Shown: positions 9,216 to 19,126, counted from the first letter of the stretch. The stretch is 64,000 nucleotides of DNA from Streptomyces sp. TG1A-8 (GCF_030499535.1 NZ_JASTLB010000001.1:5332001-5396000); one strand, 5' to 3'. Program-made: numbers and translations. Notes: generated by a model from the sequence alone, not told the origin.

Positions 9216-9794
9216 GTGACCGTCAACATGACCAAGGGTCAGGCCATCAGCCTGGAGAAGAAGGACGGGGCCACCCTGACCGCGGTCCGCATGGGTCTCG
9301 GCTGGCGGGCGGCCAAGCGGCGCGGTCTGTTCGGCTCCCGCACGCGCGAGATCGACCTGGACGCCTCGGCGGTGCTGTTCGCCGGGAAGGAGCCGGTCGA
9401 CGTGGTCTTCTTCCGTCACCTGGTGAGCGACGACGGCTCCGTGCGCCACACCGGTGACAACCTCGTCGGCGGCGTCGGCCAAGGCGGTGACGACGAGGCC
9501 GTCCTCGTGGACCTGCAGCGCGTCCCGGTCCACGTCGACCAGATCGTCTTCACCGTGAACTCCTTCACCGGCCAGACCTTCCAGGAGGTGGAGAACGCCT
9601 TCTGCCGTCTCGTGGACGAGACCAACGGCCAGGAACTCGCCCGCTACACGCTGGCCGGCGGCGGCCAGTACACCGCCCAGATCATGGCGAAGGTGCACCG
9701 GTCCGGCTCCGGCTGGACGATGACCGCCCTGGGAGCCCCGGCCAACGGCCGCACCTTCCAGGACCTCATGCCGGCGATCCAGCCGCACCTGTAG
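9216..9794 (+). CDS. TerD-family stress/tellurium-resistance protein
   Basis: A 192-residue TerD-domain protein. Characteristic pieces are GQAISLEKKDGATLTAVRMGLGW, EIDLDASAVLF, VDVVFFRHLVSDDGSVRHTGDNLVGG, DDEAVLVDLQRVPVHVDQIVFTVNSF and FCRLVDETNGQELARYTLAGGG. The acidic loops IDLDAS and GDDEAVLVDL resemble the calcium-binding sites shown for other TerD proteins. The GTG at 9216 follows GAGAGGGG. Family members are cytoplasmic proteins of the Ter stress network with poorly defined biochemistry. It is followed closely by a second TerD-like gene. Confidence 0.9.
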   Translation: MTVNMTKGQAISLEKKDGATLTAVRMGLGWRAAKRRGLFGSRTREIDLDASAVLFAGKEPVDVVFFRHLVSDDGSVRHTGDNLVGGVGQGGDDEAVLVDLQRVPVHVDQIVFTVNSFTGQTFQEVENAFCRLVDETNGQELARYTLAGGGQYTAQIMAKVHRSGSGWTMTALGAPANGRTFQDLMPAIQPHL

Positions 9795-9849
9795 GACCGG
9801 CGCCCGCCCGTGCGGCACGCACGACATCGGACATGAGGGGGCGTCGGCG

Positions 9850-10530
9850 ATGACGGCCGAGCTGGTGCGGGGGCAGAACCACCCGCTGTCCCGGATCCGT
9901 CTGGAGATCCGGATCTCGGCCGCGGTACCGGTGCTCACGGGGGCCACGCTCGGCGACGAGCACGGCAGGGTGCCGGACGCGCGGTGGGTGGCCCGTCCCG
10001 GCGCCCCCGCACTGCCCGGGCTCGAGGTCGGCGGGCAGTCCGCCACCGATCACCGCCTGGCCGTCGACCTGGCCGCCCTGCCCGAGGCGGTCCACCGGGT
10101 CTCCGTGCTGATCGCCCTGCCCGCACACCCGGCCGGTCCGCTCCGGTTCGGCGCGGTCGCCGCCCCGACGGTCCACGTCACCGGCGTCGACGGCACCGGG
10201 ATCGCCCGCTTCCCCCTCACCGGTCTGGACGAGGAGTCGGCCGTCGTCGCCCTGGAGCTGTACCGGCGGCAGGGCGCCTGGAGGATACGCGCGGTCGGCC
10301 AGGGCTACGCGCACGGCCTCACCGCCCTCCTCGCCGACCAGGGGCTGTCCGGCGCCGGCGAACTCGCGGCGGCCGTCCAGGAGGCGGCGGCACGCGGTCC
10401 GGCCCCCGCGGTGCCGGCACCGCCCCCGGACCTTCCGGGCGCGGTGACGCCGCGGCCGGCGCAGCCGTACGGCCACCGGGAACCGCCCGGCTCCCACGGT
10501 CCGCACCGCACGCGGGCACCGGGGGGAGTC
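9850..10530 (+). CDS. TerD-like N-terminal part of an apparently frameshifted two-domain protein
   Basis: From the ATG at 9850 the frame encodes a divergent TerD-type beta domain of about 180 residues (NHPLSRIRLEIRISAAVPVL, VGGQSATDHRLAVDLAALPEAVHRVSVLIAL, ALELYRRQGAWRIRAVGQGYAHGL), then enters a Pro/Ala/His-rich linker. Past about 10530 the frame stays open to 11739 but becomes Arg/Pro/Gly-rich, typical of an out-of-frame shadow, while good coding statistics resume one base over. The C-terminal half is listed separately at 10637. The end given here is approximate. This is either a mutational or a sequencing frameshift in the G6/C5-rich linker, or two separate genes. It is 55 bases after the terD gene and probably co-transcribed. 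Confidence 0.6.
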
Positions 10531-10636
10531 TGCCGACCACACCCGTCCCGGCCGCCGCGCACCCGCCGCACCGCCCGCGCCCGCCGCCTCCCCCGCTCCG
10601 GGCGGGCAGCCCGGAGACCCCGTCGCGGGAGACGCG

Positions 10637-11743
10637 GTGGGCTGGTCGATGGAGGAGCGCCTGTACAACCAGGTCTGGGGGATGTTCGAGGACCTGGCCC
10701 GTACGACGGCGGCCTACCGCGGCGCCGTCGCCTTCGCCGACTCCCGCCTGGACGAGGAACTCGGCCAGGCCCTCGCCGACCCGCGCAGCCGCCTCGGCAC
10801 CGCGGGCGACACCGCACGCGAGGCGGCCCGTGCCCGCCGCACCCAGCTGGTGGGCCGGGCACGGGAGGCCCTCGACCGGGACCTGGCCCAGCTCACCGCC
10901 GAGTCGCAGGTGGTGGAACCCGCGCTCCCGCCGGCGTACGCCCGTTGGGACGCCCCGGTCTGGCACGGCTACCGCGTTCCGGCCGAACCGGCGATGGCCC
11001 TCAGGCTCGGCGATCTCCACCTTCCCGAGAGCGCGTCCCTGCGCATCCCGATGCTGGTCGGGCTCCCGCTGCAGCGAGGTCTGTGGATCGACAGCGGGCC
11101 CGCGGCGGGAGCCGACGGCACCGTCCCGGGCCCCGCCGAGCTGCGCCGGCTCGCCATGGAGGCGGCGGTGGCACTCGTGGTCCGGCTGCTCGCCGTCCAT
11201 CCGGCGGGGCAGTTCGCCGTGGAAGCCGTCGACCCGGCGGGGTGCGGTGCCCGGGCGCTGCTGCCGCTGACCCGCTCCGGTGCTCTGGCGGCACCGCCCG
11301 CGACCGGTGTCACCGGGGTGGCGGACGTCCTGGAACGGCTCGTCCGACGTGTCGACCTGGTGCAGATGGCGGTCCGCGCAGGCGCGGCCGGATCACTGCC
11401 GGTGGGCGTCGGGACCGCCGGGCACCTGCTGGTGGTCAACGACTTCCCGCACGGCTTCGACGACCGGGCCGTGATCCGGCTGCGCCATCTCGCCGACGAG
11501 GGCCCGGCCGCCGGCGTCCACCTGCTGCTGGTCGCCGACCGCGGGGACGCCGCGGCCCGCGGCCCCTCGGCCGACCCGCTGTGGCGTTCGCTCCTGCGAC
11601 TCACACCGGTGCCCGACGACCACGTGGCCGACCCGTGGATCGGCCACGCGTGGACCTACGAGCCCTCACTCGTGCCGCCCGGCAGCGGGGTCCTGCAGCA
11701 TGTGCTCACTCGGGTGACCCAAGGCCGCACCAAGGGTAAGTAA
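10637..11743 (+). CDS. C-terminal part of the TerD-linked protein (FtsK/SpoIIIE-like fold without clear Walker A)
   Basis: A 368-residue reading frame beginning at a possible GTG (10637). The first third is helical (WSMEERLYNQVWGMFEDLARTTAAYRG to VGRAREALDRDLAQLTAES). The rest alternates strands and helices like a translocase core: LRIPMLVGLPLQRGLWIDSG, LRRLAMEAAVALVVRLLAVHPAGQFAVEAVDP, HLLVVNDFPHGFDDRAVIRLRHLADEGPAAGVHLLLVADR. This resembles the ATPase-fold module fused to TerD domains in some Streptomyces proteins, but I see no GxxGxGK[ST]. No good Shine-Dalgarno precedes 10637, which favours one frameshifted gene with 9850 rather than an independent gene. Function unknown. Confidence 0.6.
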   Translation: MGWSMEERLYNQVWGMFEDLARTTAAYRGAVAFADSRLDEELGQALADPRSRLGTAGDTAREAARARRTQLVGRAREALDRDLAQLTAESQVVEPALPPAYARWDAPVWHGYRVPAEPAMALRLGDLHLPESASLRIPMLVGLPLQRGLWIDSGPAAGADGTVPGPAELRRLAMEAAVALVVRLLAVHPAGQFAVEAVDPAGCGARALLPLTRSGALAAPPATGVTGVADVLERLVRRVDLVQMAVRAGAAGSLPVGVGTAGHLLVVNDFPHGFDDRAVIRLRHLADEGPAAGVHLLLVADRGDAAARGPSADPLWRSLLRLTPVPDDHVADPWIGHAWTYEPSLVPPGSGVLQHVLTRVTQGRTKGK

Positions 11744-11785
11744 AGTCCATCTGAGCAGGTGATTTGGGGTTTCCTCGCCGATCAC

Positions 11786-11815
11786 TTTACCTTTTCTTGG
11801 TGATTCGGGTACTGT
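11786..11815 (+). promoter_or_regulatory. probable promoter for the riboswitch-terC transcript
   Basis: TTTACC, an 18-base AT-rich spacer and TACTGT, ending a few bases before the predicted riboswitch. The local AT-richness is unusual for this window and supports a promoter. Confidence 0.45.
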
Positions 11816-11821
11816 TTCACC

Positions 11822-11919
11822 TACGGAGGGGAGTACTCCCTGAGTGCGGCGCACCCGTCAGTACGGATCCACGCGGATCCCGGGGCGCCGGCCCGAAGCG
11901 GGTGGAGGAGACCTCCGGC
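11822..11919 (+). promoter_or_regulatory. yybP-ykoY family manganese riboswitch
   Basis: The leader carries the hallmark elements of the yybP-ykoY aptamer. A P1-like CGGAGG (11824-11829) pairs with CCTCCG (11912-11917), GGGGAGTACTCCC carries the invariant GGGGAGUA loop, CCGTCAGTACGG forms the middle arm, and GAGACCTCCGG closes the element. The family senses Mn(II) and typically switches on MntP, YkoY/TerC or P-type ATPase exporters. Here it lies about 50 bases upstream of a TerC gene, exactly the expected client. Assignment is by eye against the remembered consensus. Confidence 0.78.
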
Positions 11920-11965
11920 AGCGACAGCGCTGATGTGTTCGCCGTTACGCAATGCCGGAGGTGCA

Positions 11966-12973
11966 GTGAACGTTTCACCGACCCTGTGGGTCCTGACCAT
12001 CGCGGGCCTTGCCGCCCTGATCGCGGTCGACTTCCTCATCGGGCGCAAGCCCCATGACGTGTCGGTCAAGGAAGCCGGGATCTGGACCGGCGTCTGGATC
12101 GCCCTGGCCGGTCTCTTCGGCCTCGGGCTGCTGCTCTTCGGCGGCGGCCGGCCCGCCGGGGAGTTCTTCGCGGGCTTCATCACCGAGAAGTCCCTGAGCG
12201 TCGACAACCTCTTCGTCTTCGTCCTGATCATGGCGAAGTTCGCCGTGCCCACGCAGTACCAGCAGCGGGTCCTGCTCGTCGGCGTCCTCATGGCCCTGGT
12301 CCTGCGCGCCGTCTTCATCGCCGCGGGCGCCGCCATCATCACCAGTTTCTCGTGGGTGTTCTTCCTCTTCGGCGCCTTCCTGATCTGGACCGCCTGGAAG
12401 CTCATCCAGGAGGCGCGCGCCGAGGAGGAGGACGAGGAGTACGAGGAGAACAGGCTGCTGAAGGCCGCCGAGCGGAAGTTCGGCGTGGCCGACCGCTACC
12501 ACGGCACCAAGCTGTGGATCCAGCAGAACGGCAAGCGGGTCATGACCCCGATGCTGGTCGTGATGCTCGCCATCGGCACCACGGACGTGCTGTTCGCGCT
12601 GGACTCCATTCCGGCGATCTTCGGCCTCACCCAGGACCCGTACATCGTCTTCACCGCGAACGCCTTCGCCCTGATGGGGCTGCGGCAGCTGTACTTCCTC
12701 ATAGGCGGCCTGCTGAAGAAGCTGGTCCACCTCTCCTACGGTCTGTCGGTCATCCTCGGCTTCATCGGCGTCAAGCTGGTGCTGCACGCGCTGCACGAGG
12801 CAGGCGTCCACGTCCCCGAGATCAGCATCCCGGTCTCGCTCGGCGTCATCTGCGCGGTCCTGGTCGTCACCACCGTCACCAGTCTCGTCGCCACCCGGAA
12901 GCAGGCGGAGCAGGCCGAGGGCGAGACGGAGCGTAGCGGTGACGGCGCCGCGAAGGACCGCGTAGACGCCTGA
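11966..12973 (+). CDS. TerC-family integral membrane protein (probable Mn exporter)
   Basis: A 335-residue TerC protein with about nine membrane helices. Conserved intramembrane acidic residues appear in FITEKSLSVDNLFVFVLIMAKF and in GTTDVLFALDSIPAIFGLTQDPYIVFTANAFALMGLRQLYFL. A cytoplasmic loop near residue 155 is highly acidic (EEEDEEYEENR). The GTG at 11966 follows GGAGG at four bases. TerC/YkoY proteins export manganese and support metallation of exported proteins; the Mn-type riboswitch upstream argues for metal export here rather than tellurite resistance as such. The last 25 residues are charged and disordered. Confidence 0.92.
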   Translation: MNVSPTLWVLTIAGLAALIAVDFLIGRKPHDVSVKEAGIWTGVWIALAGLFGLGLLLFGGGRPAGEFFAGFITEKSLSVDNLFVFVLIMAKFAVPTQYQQRVLLVGVLMALVLRAVFIAAGAAIITSFSWVFFLFGAFLIWTAWKLIQEARAEEEDEEYEENRLLKAAERKFGVADRYHGTKLWIQQNGKRVMTPMLVVMLAIGTTDVLFALDSIPAIFGLTQDPYIVFTANAFALMGLRQLYFLIGGLLKKLVHLSYGLSVILGFIGVKLVLHALHEAGVHVPEISIPVSLGVICAVLVVTTVTSLVATRKQAEQAEGETERSGDGAAKDRVDA

Positions 12974-13117
12974 CCGCACCGAACGCGGAACCACGAATCC
13001 GCGGGGGCGCGGCCGGACCGGCGGACGCCCCCGCGCGGTGAGGTGAAAGGCCGGACGGGAGCCGGGAAAGGCGGCGGACGGAATGCGGAGCCCGTGCGCA
13101 TCTGTCACCATCGCTGC

Positions 13118-14218
13118 ATGATCACTCGGCTCGGGGTGTTCGCCGCGCGGTGGACGCTCCTCGTCCCGGTGCTCGCGGTGGTCCTGCTCGTCCTCACCTG
13201 GGGCCGTGATCTGTCGGGCGTGCTGGTCGTCCTGGTCACCCTGGTTCTCGCGGGATCCGTCCTCGCAGCGGTCCACCACGCGGAGGTGGTCGCCCACCGC
13301 GTGGGCGAACCCTTCGGCTCCCTGGTGCTCGCCGTCGCCGTCACGATCATCGAAGTGGCCCTGATCGTCACTCTCATGGCCGACGGCGGCGACAAGAGCT
13401 CCACCCTGGCCCGGGACACCGTCTTCGCCGCCGTGATGATCACCTGCAACGGAGTCGTCGGCCTCTGCCTCCTCGTGGCCTCCCTGCGGCACGGGACCGC
13501 GGTGTTCAACCCGGAGGGCACCGGGGCCGCCCTGGCCACCGTCGCGACCCTCGCCACGCTCAGCCTGGTGCTGCCCACCTTCACCACGAGCAAGCCCGGC
13601 CCCGAGTTCTCCACCGTGCAGCTGACCTTCGCCGCGCTGTCCTCACTGATCCTCTACGGCCTGTTCGTGGCCACCCAGACCGTCCGGCACCGCGACTACT
13701 TCCTCCCGGTCACCCGGCAGGGCGCGGTCGTCACCGTGGACGACCACGCCCGCCCCCCGACGGCGCGCGCCGCCCGGACCGGCCTCGTCCTGCTCGGCCT
13801 CGCCCTGGTCGGCGTGGTCGGCCTCGCCAAGAGCGTGTCGCCCACCATCGAGTCCGGTGTGCAGGCGGCGGGCCTGCACCAAGCGGTCGTCGGTGTGGTC
13901 ATCGCCCTGCTCGTGCTGCTGCCCGAGACGATCGCCGCGCTGCGCTCCGCCCGTCGGGACCGGGTCCAGACCAGCCTCAACCTCGCGCTCGGCTCGGCGA
14001 TGGCCAGCATCGGCCTGACCATCCCCGCCGTGGCCCTGGCCTCCGTCTGGCTGTCCGGACCCCTCGTCCTGGGCCTGGGTCCCACCCACATGCTGCTGTT
14101 CGCGCTGACGGTGCTGATCAGCTCCCTGACGGTGGTCCCCGGCCGGGCCACACCCCTGCAGGGCGGTGTCCACCTCGTCCTGTTCGCGGCCTACCTGGAA
14201 CTGGCGGTCAATCCGTAG
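13118..14218 (+). CDS. chaA: calcium:proton antiporter, CAX/ChaA type
   Basis: A 366-residue polytopic protein of about eleven helices with the two signature CAX repeats: GEPFGSLVLAVAVTIIEVALIVTLMADGG in the N-half and VVIALLVLLPETIAALRSA plus LNLALGSAMASIGLTIPAVALASVW in the C-half. The Glu residues in TIIEVAL and LLPETIA are the expected ion-binding carboxylates. ChaA-type exchangers expel Ca2+, Na+ or K+ against protons. The ATG at 13118 was preferred over an upstream in-frame start that adds a charged, low-complexity stretch. It stands alone between the terC and aroQ genes. Confidence 0.88.
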   Translation: MITRLGVFAARWTLLVPVLAVVLLVLTWGRDLSGVLVVLVTLVLAGSVLAAVHHAEVVAHRVGEPFGSLVLAVAVTIIEVALIVTLMADGGDKSSTLARDTVFAAVMITCNGVVGLCLLVASLRHGTAVFNPEGTGAALATVATLATLSLVLPTFTTSKPGPEFSTVQLTFAALSSLILYGLFVATQTVRHRDYFLPVTRQGAVVTVDDHARPPTARAARTGLVLLGLALVGVVGLAKSVSPTIESGVQAAGLHQAVVGVVIALLVLLPETIAALRSARRDRVQTSLNLALGSAMASIGLTIPAVALASVWLSGPLVLGLGPTHMLLFALTVLISSLTVVPGRATPLQGGVHLVLFAAYLELAVNP

Positions 14219-14375
14219 CGCGCCCGTCCGGCCCGTCACCGGCCCCGCCCGCCGGGAGGCCGCCGACCGTGCCCGGCAGGGCCAGCCGGTGGCGGGACCG
14301 TCCGCGCCGGGACCGTGATAGACCGGGTCCGAGCAGCGGTCGCAGACGCACCGCCCCGAACGGACCGGAGGAACC

Positions 14376-14849
14376 GTGCCCCGCACCCTGGCCAACGCCC
14401 CGATCATGATCCTCAACGGGCCCAACCTGAACCTCCTCGGCCGGCGCCAGCCCGAGATCTACGGCAAGGACACCCTCGCCGACATCGAGGCCATGTGCGC
14501 CAAGGCGGCGGCCGCGCACGGCGGCACGGTGGACTTCCGGCAGTCCAACCACGAGGGCGAGCTGGTCGACTGGATCCACGAGGCACGGCTCGGGCACTGC
14601 GGGATCGTCATCAACCCCGCCGCCTACACCCACACCTCGGTGGCGATCCTGGACGCGCTCAACACCTGCGACGGCATGCCCGTGGTGGAGGTCCACCTCT
14701 CCAACGTCCACCAGCGCGAGTCGTTCCGGCACCACTCGTACGTCTCGCTGCGCGCCGACGGCGTCATCGCGGGCTGCGGGGCGCAGGGCTACGTGTTCGG
14801 CGTCGAGCGGGTCGCCGCCCTGGCGGGGGCGGCGCGGGCCGACGCGTAG
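14376..14849 (+). CDS. aroQ: type II 3-dehydroquinate dehydratase
   Basis: A 157-residue enzyme of the shikimate pathway that dehydrates 3-dehydroquinate to 3-dehydroshikimate, normally as a dodecamer. Visible active-site segments are [19 protein letters not shown] (catalytic Tyr and mobile-loop Arg), [12 protein letters not shown] (active-site Asn and Thr) and [18 protein letters not shown] (catalytic His). GGAGGAACC precedes the GTG at 14376. The length is typical. It is monocistronic, and its neighbours are transport genes rather than other aro genes. Confidence 0.96.
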   Translation: MPRTLANAPIMILNGPNLNLLGRRQPEIYGKDTLADIEAMCAKAAAAHGGTVDFRQSNHEGELVDWIHEARLGHCGIVINPAAYTHTSVAILDALNTCDGMPVVEVHLSNVHQRESFRHHSYVSLRADGVIAGCGAQGYVFGVERVAALAGAARADA

Positions 14850-14860
14850 CCCCGCGGCGC

Positions 14861-15624
<764 letters not shown>

Positions 15625-15628
<4 letters not shown>

Positions 15629-16560
15629 GCCGGTCCTCCCTGGGCCCGCTGCCGGTCCATCCGGGCCGTCACCCAGTCCGTGAAACGGGTCATCGGGATG
15701 GTCAGCGCCACGAACACCAGCCCCGCGACGATGTACGGCGTGTAGTTGAGGCTCCGGCCCACGATGATGTCGGCCGCCCGCACGGCGTCCACCGCGCCGC
15801 CGATCGACACCAGACCGGTGTCCTTCTGCAGCGACATCAGGTCGTTGAGCAGCGGCGGCACCTGGCGGCGCACCGCCTGGGGCAGCACGACGTGGCGCAG
15901 GGTCTGGCGGTTGGTCAGCCCCAGGGAGCGGGCCGCGGCGCGCTGCGAGGGGTGGACGGACTCGATGCCGGCCCGGAACACCTCGGCCACGTAGGCCGCG
16001 TACGTCAGTGTCAGCGCGGTGCCGCCCAGCAGTACCGGGTCGACGGTCACGCCCTGCAGCCGCAGTGCGGGCACGCCCAGGACCACGATCATCAGGTTGA
16101 TGATCAGCGGCAGGCCGCGGAAGAAGTCGGTGTACGCCGCGGCCAGCACCCGCAGCGGGAAGAACACCGGGCCGCGCAGCGTCCGTGCGACGGCGACCAG
16201 CATGCCCAGGACCAGGACGGCGGGGCCGCAGACGCACAGGAGGCGGACGTTCAGCCACAGCCCCTGGAGGACCTTCGGCAACGCCTCGCGCGCGTAGCGC
16301 GCGCTGAGGAACGTCTGCTCGGTGCGCGGCCAGCCCGGCGCGCCGACGACGACCAGATACAGCACGGCGGCCGTGACGAGCGTCGAGAGCGCCGCGACGG
16401 CGGTGGCGCGGCGGGCACGGATCCGCTTGTGGCGCTCCCGCTCCAGCCGCCGTGCGGAGGGCACGTAGCCGTCGTCGGCGCCCGCGGCGCCGCCGGCCGT
16501 CTTCGTCTCCCCCCTGCCGTCCGCCCCGTCCCGGCCGGACCCGCCCCCGACGACCGTCAC
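15625..16560 (-). CDS. polar amino-acid ABC transporter permease
   Basis: A 311-residue inner-membrane protein of the HisMQ type. After a charged N-terminal cytoplasmic tail (residues 1-45) it has membrane helices and the coupling (EAA) loop EVFRAGIESVHPSQRAAARSLGLTNRQTLRHVVLPQA near residues 190-225. Helix segments such as TDFFRGLPLIINLMIVVLGVP are characteristic of the family. The GTG at 16560 overlaps the binding-protein stop codon (GTGA), giving translational coupling. Only one permease gene is present, so the channel is presumably a homodimer. Confidence 0.92.
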
Positions 16561-17441
16561 TTGAGCACCGGGGCGTCGACCGCGTCGGAGAGCCACCGCT
16601 TCTCGATCCCGGCCAGGGTGCCGTCCTCGCGCAGGGCGTCGACGGCGCCGGACACGCACGGCGTGAGCGCGCTGCCCTTGTCGAGCACGAGCCCGAACTG
16701 CTCGGGCGAGCCGCCCCGGTTCTCGAACTGGCCGACGATCTCCGCGTCCGTCACCTCGGTGGCGGTGATGTAGAAGGCGGTCGGCAGATCGGTGACCACG
16801 GCGTCGACCTGACCGTTCCTCAGCGCCGACTTGGCCTGGTCGTTCTTGGCGTACACGGCGGCCTGCCGCCCGGGCTTCACCACGCCGGTGATGTAGTCGA
16901 GGCTCGTGGTGCCCACCTGAGCGCCCAGCCTGAGGCCCCTCAGGTCCGCGATGCTCCTCGCCCCGGCGGCCTTGCCGCCCTTCAGCGCGATGACGGCCTG
17001 GCGCACGTCGTAGTAGCCGGACGAGAAGTCCACGGCCTTCCTGCGCTCGGCGCTGATCGACACCTGGTTGATGTCGAAGTCGAAGGTCTTCGCACCCGGC
17101 GCGAACGCCTTGTTGAAGGGCACGCTCTGCCAGACCACCGCGTCCTTGCCGTACCCCAGCCGCTTCGCCACGGCGTAGGCGACCGCCGACTCGAAGCCCT
17201 TGCCGTTCGCGGGCCTGCCGTCCCTGAACCACGGCTCGTACGCCGGTTCGTCCGTCGCGATCGTCAGCCTGCCGGGCGTCTTGGTGGCCGGCCCGCCTCC
17301 GGCACAGCTCTTCGCGGCCGGCCCGGAGGCGGCGGCCGACACCTTGTCCTCGGGCTGCGGAGCACAGCCGACGGCGGTGGCGAGCAGGGCTACGGTCGCG
17401 GCGGTTACCGCGCGGCGCGGGGCGCGAAGGGCAGGACGCAT
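16557..17441 (-). CDS. amino-acid ABC transporter substrate-binding lipoprotein
   Basis: A 294-residue family-3 binding protein. The signal peptide ends in a lipobox (LLATAVGCAPQ), so Cys should be lipidated. The type-II periplasmic-binding fold is evident from RLTIATDEPAYEPWF, GFESAVAYAVAKRLGY, DFDINQVSISAERRKAVDFSSGYY, LRLGAQVGTTSLDYI and VDAVVTDLPTAFYI. The ATG at 17441 fits the signal-peptide boundary; upstream extension is Arg/His-rich. It heads the operon, with permease and ATPase genes overlapping downstream. The ligand is probably a polar or acidic amino acid; specificity is not deducible. Confidence 0.92.
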   Translation of the reverse strand: MRPALRAPRRAVTAATVALLATAVGCAPQPEDKVSAAASGPAAKSCAGGGPATKTPGRLTIATDEPAYEPWFRDGRPANGKGFESAVAYAVAKRLGYGKDAVVWQSVPFNKAFAPGAKTFDFDINQVSISAERRKAVDFSSGYYDVRQAVIALKGGKAAGARSIADLRGLRLGAQVGTTSLDYITGVVKPGRQAAVYAKNDQAKSALRNGQVDAVVTDLPTAFYITATEVTDAEIVGQFENRGGSPEQFGLVLDKGSALTPCVSGAVDALREDGTLAGIEKRWLSDAVDAPVLK

Positions 17442-17727
17442 GGCGGGAGATTGGCAGCGAACCCCGCGGGTGTCCAGGTCACCGCGGTGATTGTCCGCAT
17501 GGTGGGAACGGGTGTTGCCGTCGTGTGAACGACGCCCGCCTGCGGCGTCCCGCCCAGGCCGCCGCAGGTGGGAGCGCCCGGCGCGTACGAGGGGGTTCAC
17601 GCATCAGGGCGCGACGGGAAAAACGCACGGCGCACGAGCCCGCACGAGCGGCACACGCCGGAGGCCCGGGGCCGTGTCCCCTGCCTCCCGGACCGGCGCG
17701 CCCTGCGGGCGACGGGTGCGCTCGGCG

Positions 17728-18384
17728 TCACCACCCGCGCGCGTGCCACTCCGGAAGGTGCGGCCGCTCGGCGCCCAGCGAGGTGTCGTTGCCGTGCCCC
17801 GGGTACACCCAGGTCTCGTCCGGCAGCACGCCGAAGATCTTCGTCTCGACGTCGTGGATCAGGCTCGCGAACGCCTCCGGGTCCTTGCGGGTGTTGCCGA
17901 CCCCGCCCGGGAAGAGGCAGTCCCCGGTGAAGACGTGCGGATGCCCGTGCGGGTCGTCGTAGACCAGCGCGATGGAGCCCGGGGTGTGCCCGACGAGGTG
18001 GCGGGCGGTGAGGCGCACCTGCCCCACCGTGATGACGTCGCCGTCGTCCACCAGGACGTCGGTGGGCACCGGGATGCCGGGGGCGTCCTCCCGGCCGGCG
18101 TACGTGCGGGCACCCGTGGCCGAGACCACCTCGGCGAGCGCCTGCCAGTGGTCGCCGTGCTGGTGCGTGGTGACGACGGACGCGATGCCGTCGTCACCGA
18201 TCAGGGTGAGGAGCGTCCGCGCCTCGGCCGCGGCGTCGATCAGGAGCTGCTCGTCGGTGGCCCGGCAGCGCAGCAGGTAGGCGTTGTTCTGGAACGGGCC
18301 GACCGCGACCTTCGTGATCATCAGGTCCTTCAGCTCGTGCACGTCCGCCGGTCCGCCGACCGTGACCTCTCCGCTGTACGTCAT
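17728..18384 (-). CDS. metallo-beta-lactamase-fold hydrolase (glyoxalase II-like)
   Basis: A 218-residue MBL-fold enzyme. The metal ligands are visible: THQHGDHW near residue 74 (HxHxDH), a His in HLVGHTPGS, Asp in FTGDCLFPGG and His in YPGHGNDT. This is the arrangement of hydroxyacylglutathione hydrolase-type enzymes; actinobacterial relatives may act on mycothiol or other thioesters, or on persulfides. Neighbouring it, 45 bases away and on the same strand, is a DinB/mycothiol-dependent-type gene, which makes a shared thiol-detoxification role plausible but unproven. The ATG at 18384 is the only good start. Confidence 0.85.
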   Translation of the reverse strand: MTYSGEVTVGGPADVHELKDLMITKVAVGPFQNNAYLLRCRATDEQLLIDAAAEARTLLTLIGDDGIASVVTTHQHGDHWQALAEVVSATGARTYAGREDAPGIPVPTDVLVDDGDVITVGQVRLTARHLVGHTPGSIALVYDDPHGHPHVFTGDCLFPGGVGNTRKDPEAFASLIHDVETKIFGVLPDETWVYPGHGNDTSLGAERPHLPEWHARGW

Positions 18385-18429
18385 GGCGGTCAGCCTATAG
18401 CGGGGCGGCGCCGCGGGGGCGCGGACGTG

Positions 18430-19119
18430 CTACAGCGGCGGGAGCGCCGGCAGGCCGCCGCCCGCCACGCTCAGCCCGGAGCCGTCGCGGCGGCCGGCGA
18501 GCCAGCCCAGCAGCTCGGCGGCCGGCCCCTCGACGCGGACCGGCCCGCCCGCCGCTTCGCCGCCGGTGCTCCAGGTCGCGCCGCCACCGGTCCGCAGCCT
18601 GGTCCCGGGCACCTCCGGGTGCCCCGCGAAACGCTGCGCGAGGAAGTCGATCTCCCGCTCCGTGAACTCCGCCGGAAGGTCCTCCAGCTCGTAGCCGATC
18701 CCGAGGTCCACGTGGTGCAGCTCGACCTCGGCCCATCGCCGGAACGGAACCCGGGCCGCGGATTCGGTCACGCCGTTGCGCAGCTCCACCGTGCGGGTCC
18801 AGTCGGCCGGCGCGTCCCCCGCCTCCTGGAAGCGGGCCGCGCTCCTGCGCACGTCGGCGAGCTGGACGTCCAGGGGCCGCGGGGCGTCCCGCTCGATGTC
18901 GGCGTCGCGCGCCTCGGCGCTCGCGTACATGGGACCGCCCTCGAAGGCGTTCACGAGCGCGTCCGCGTTGCGGGCGAGGTGGGCCAGGACGTGCCCGCGG
19001 GACCAGCCGGGCAGCCGTGACGGCTCGGCGAGCGACGCGTTGTCCAGTCGGGCGACCGCGGTGAGGAGTCGTTCGGTCGCCTCACGTACACGGGCCAGGT
19101 CGTGAGTATGGTCCATCAT
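18430..19119 (-). CDS. maleylpyruvate isomerase-family (mycothiol-dependent, DinB-like) protein
   Basis: A 229-residue protein with the four-helix MDMPI_N metal-binding domain: TERLLTAVARLDNASLAEPSRLPGWSRGHVLAHLARNADALV and later FRRWAEVELHHVDLGIGYELEDLP carry the three expected histidines. A small C-terminal beta domain ends at LPALPPL. Mycothiol-dependent maleylpyruvate isomerases and thiol transferases share this architecture, but most genomic members are uncharacterised. I chose the ATG at 19119 because a promoter-like -10 (TAGGGT) lies just upstream, arguing against the longer start at 19218. Confidence 0.85.
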   Translation of the reverse strand: MMDHTHDLARVREATERLLTAVARLDNASLAEPSRLPGWSRGHVLAHLARNADALVNAFEGGPMYASAEARDADIERDAPRPLDVQLADVRRSAARFQEAGDAPADWTRTVELRNGVTESAARVPFRRWAEVELHHVDLGIGYELEDLPAEFTEREIDFLAQRFAGHPEVPGTRLRTGGGATWSTGGEAAGGPVRVEGPAAELLGWLAGRRDGSGLSVAGGGLPALPPL

Positions 19120-19126
19120 GCGCCCG

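Noticed and set aside
10531..11739. Continuation of the frame from 9850 beyond the linker
   Set aside because: It turns Arg/Pro/Gly-rich with poor third-position bias, while the neighbouring frame encodes ordered strands and helices.
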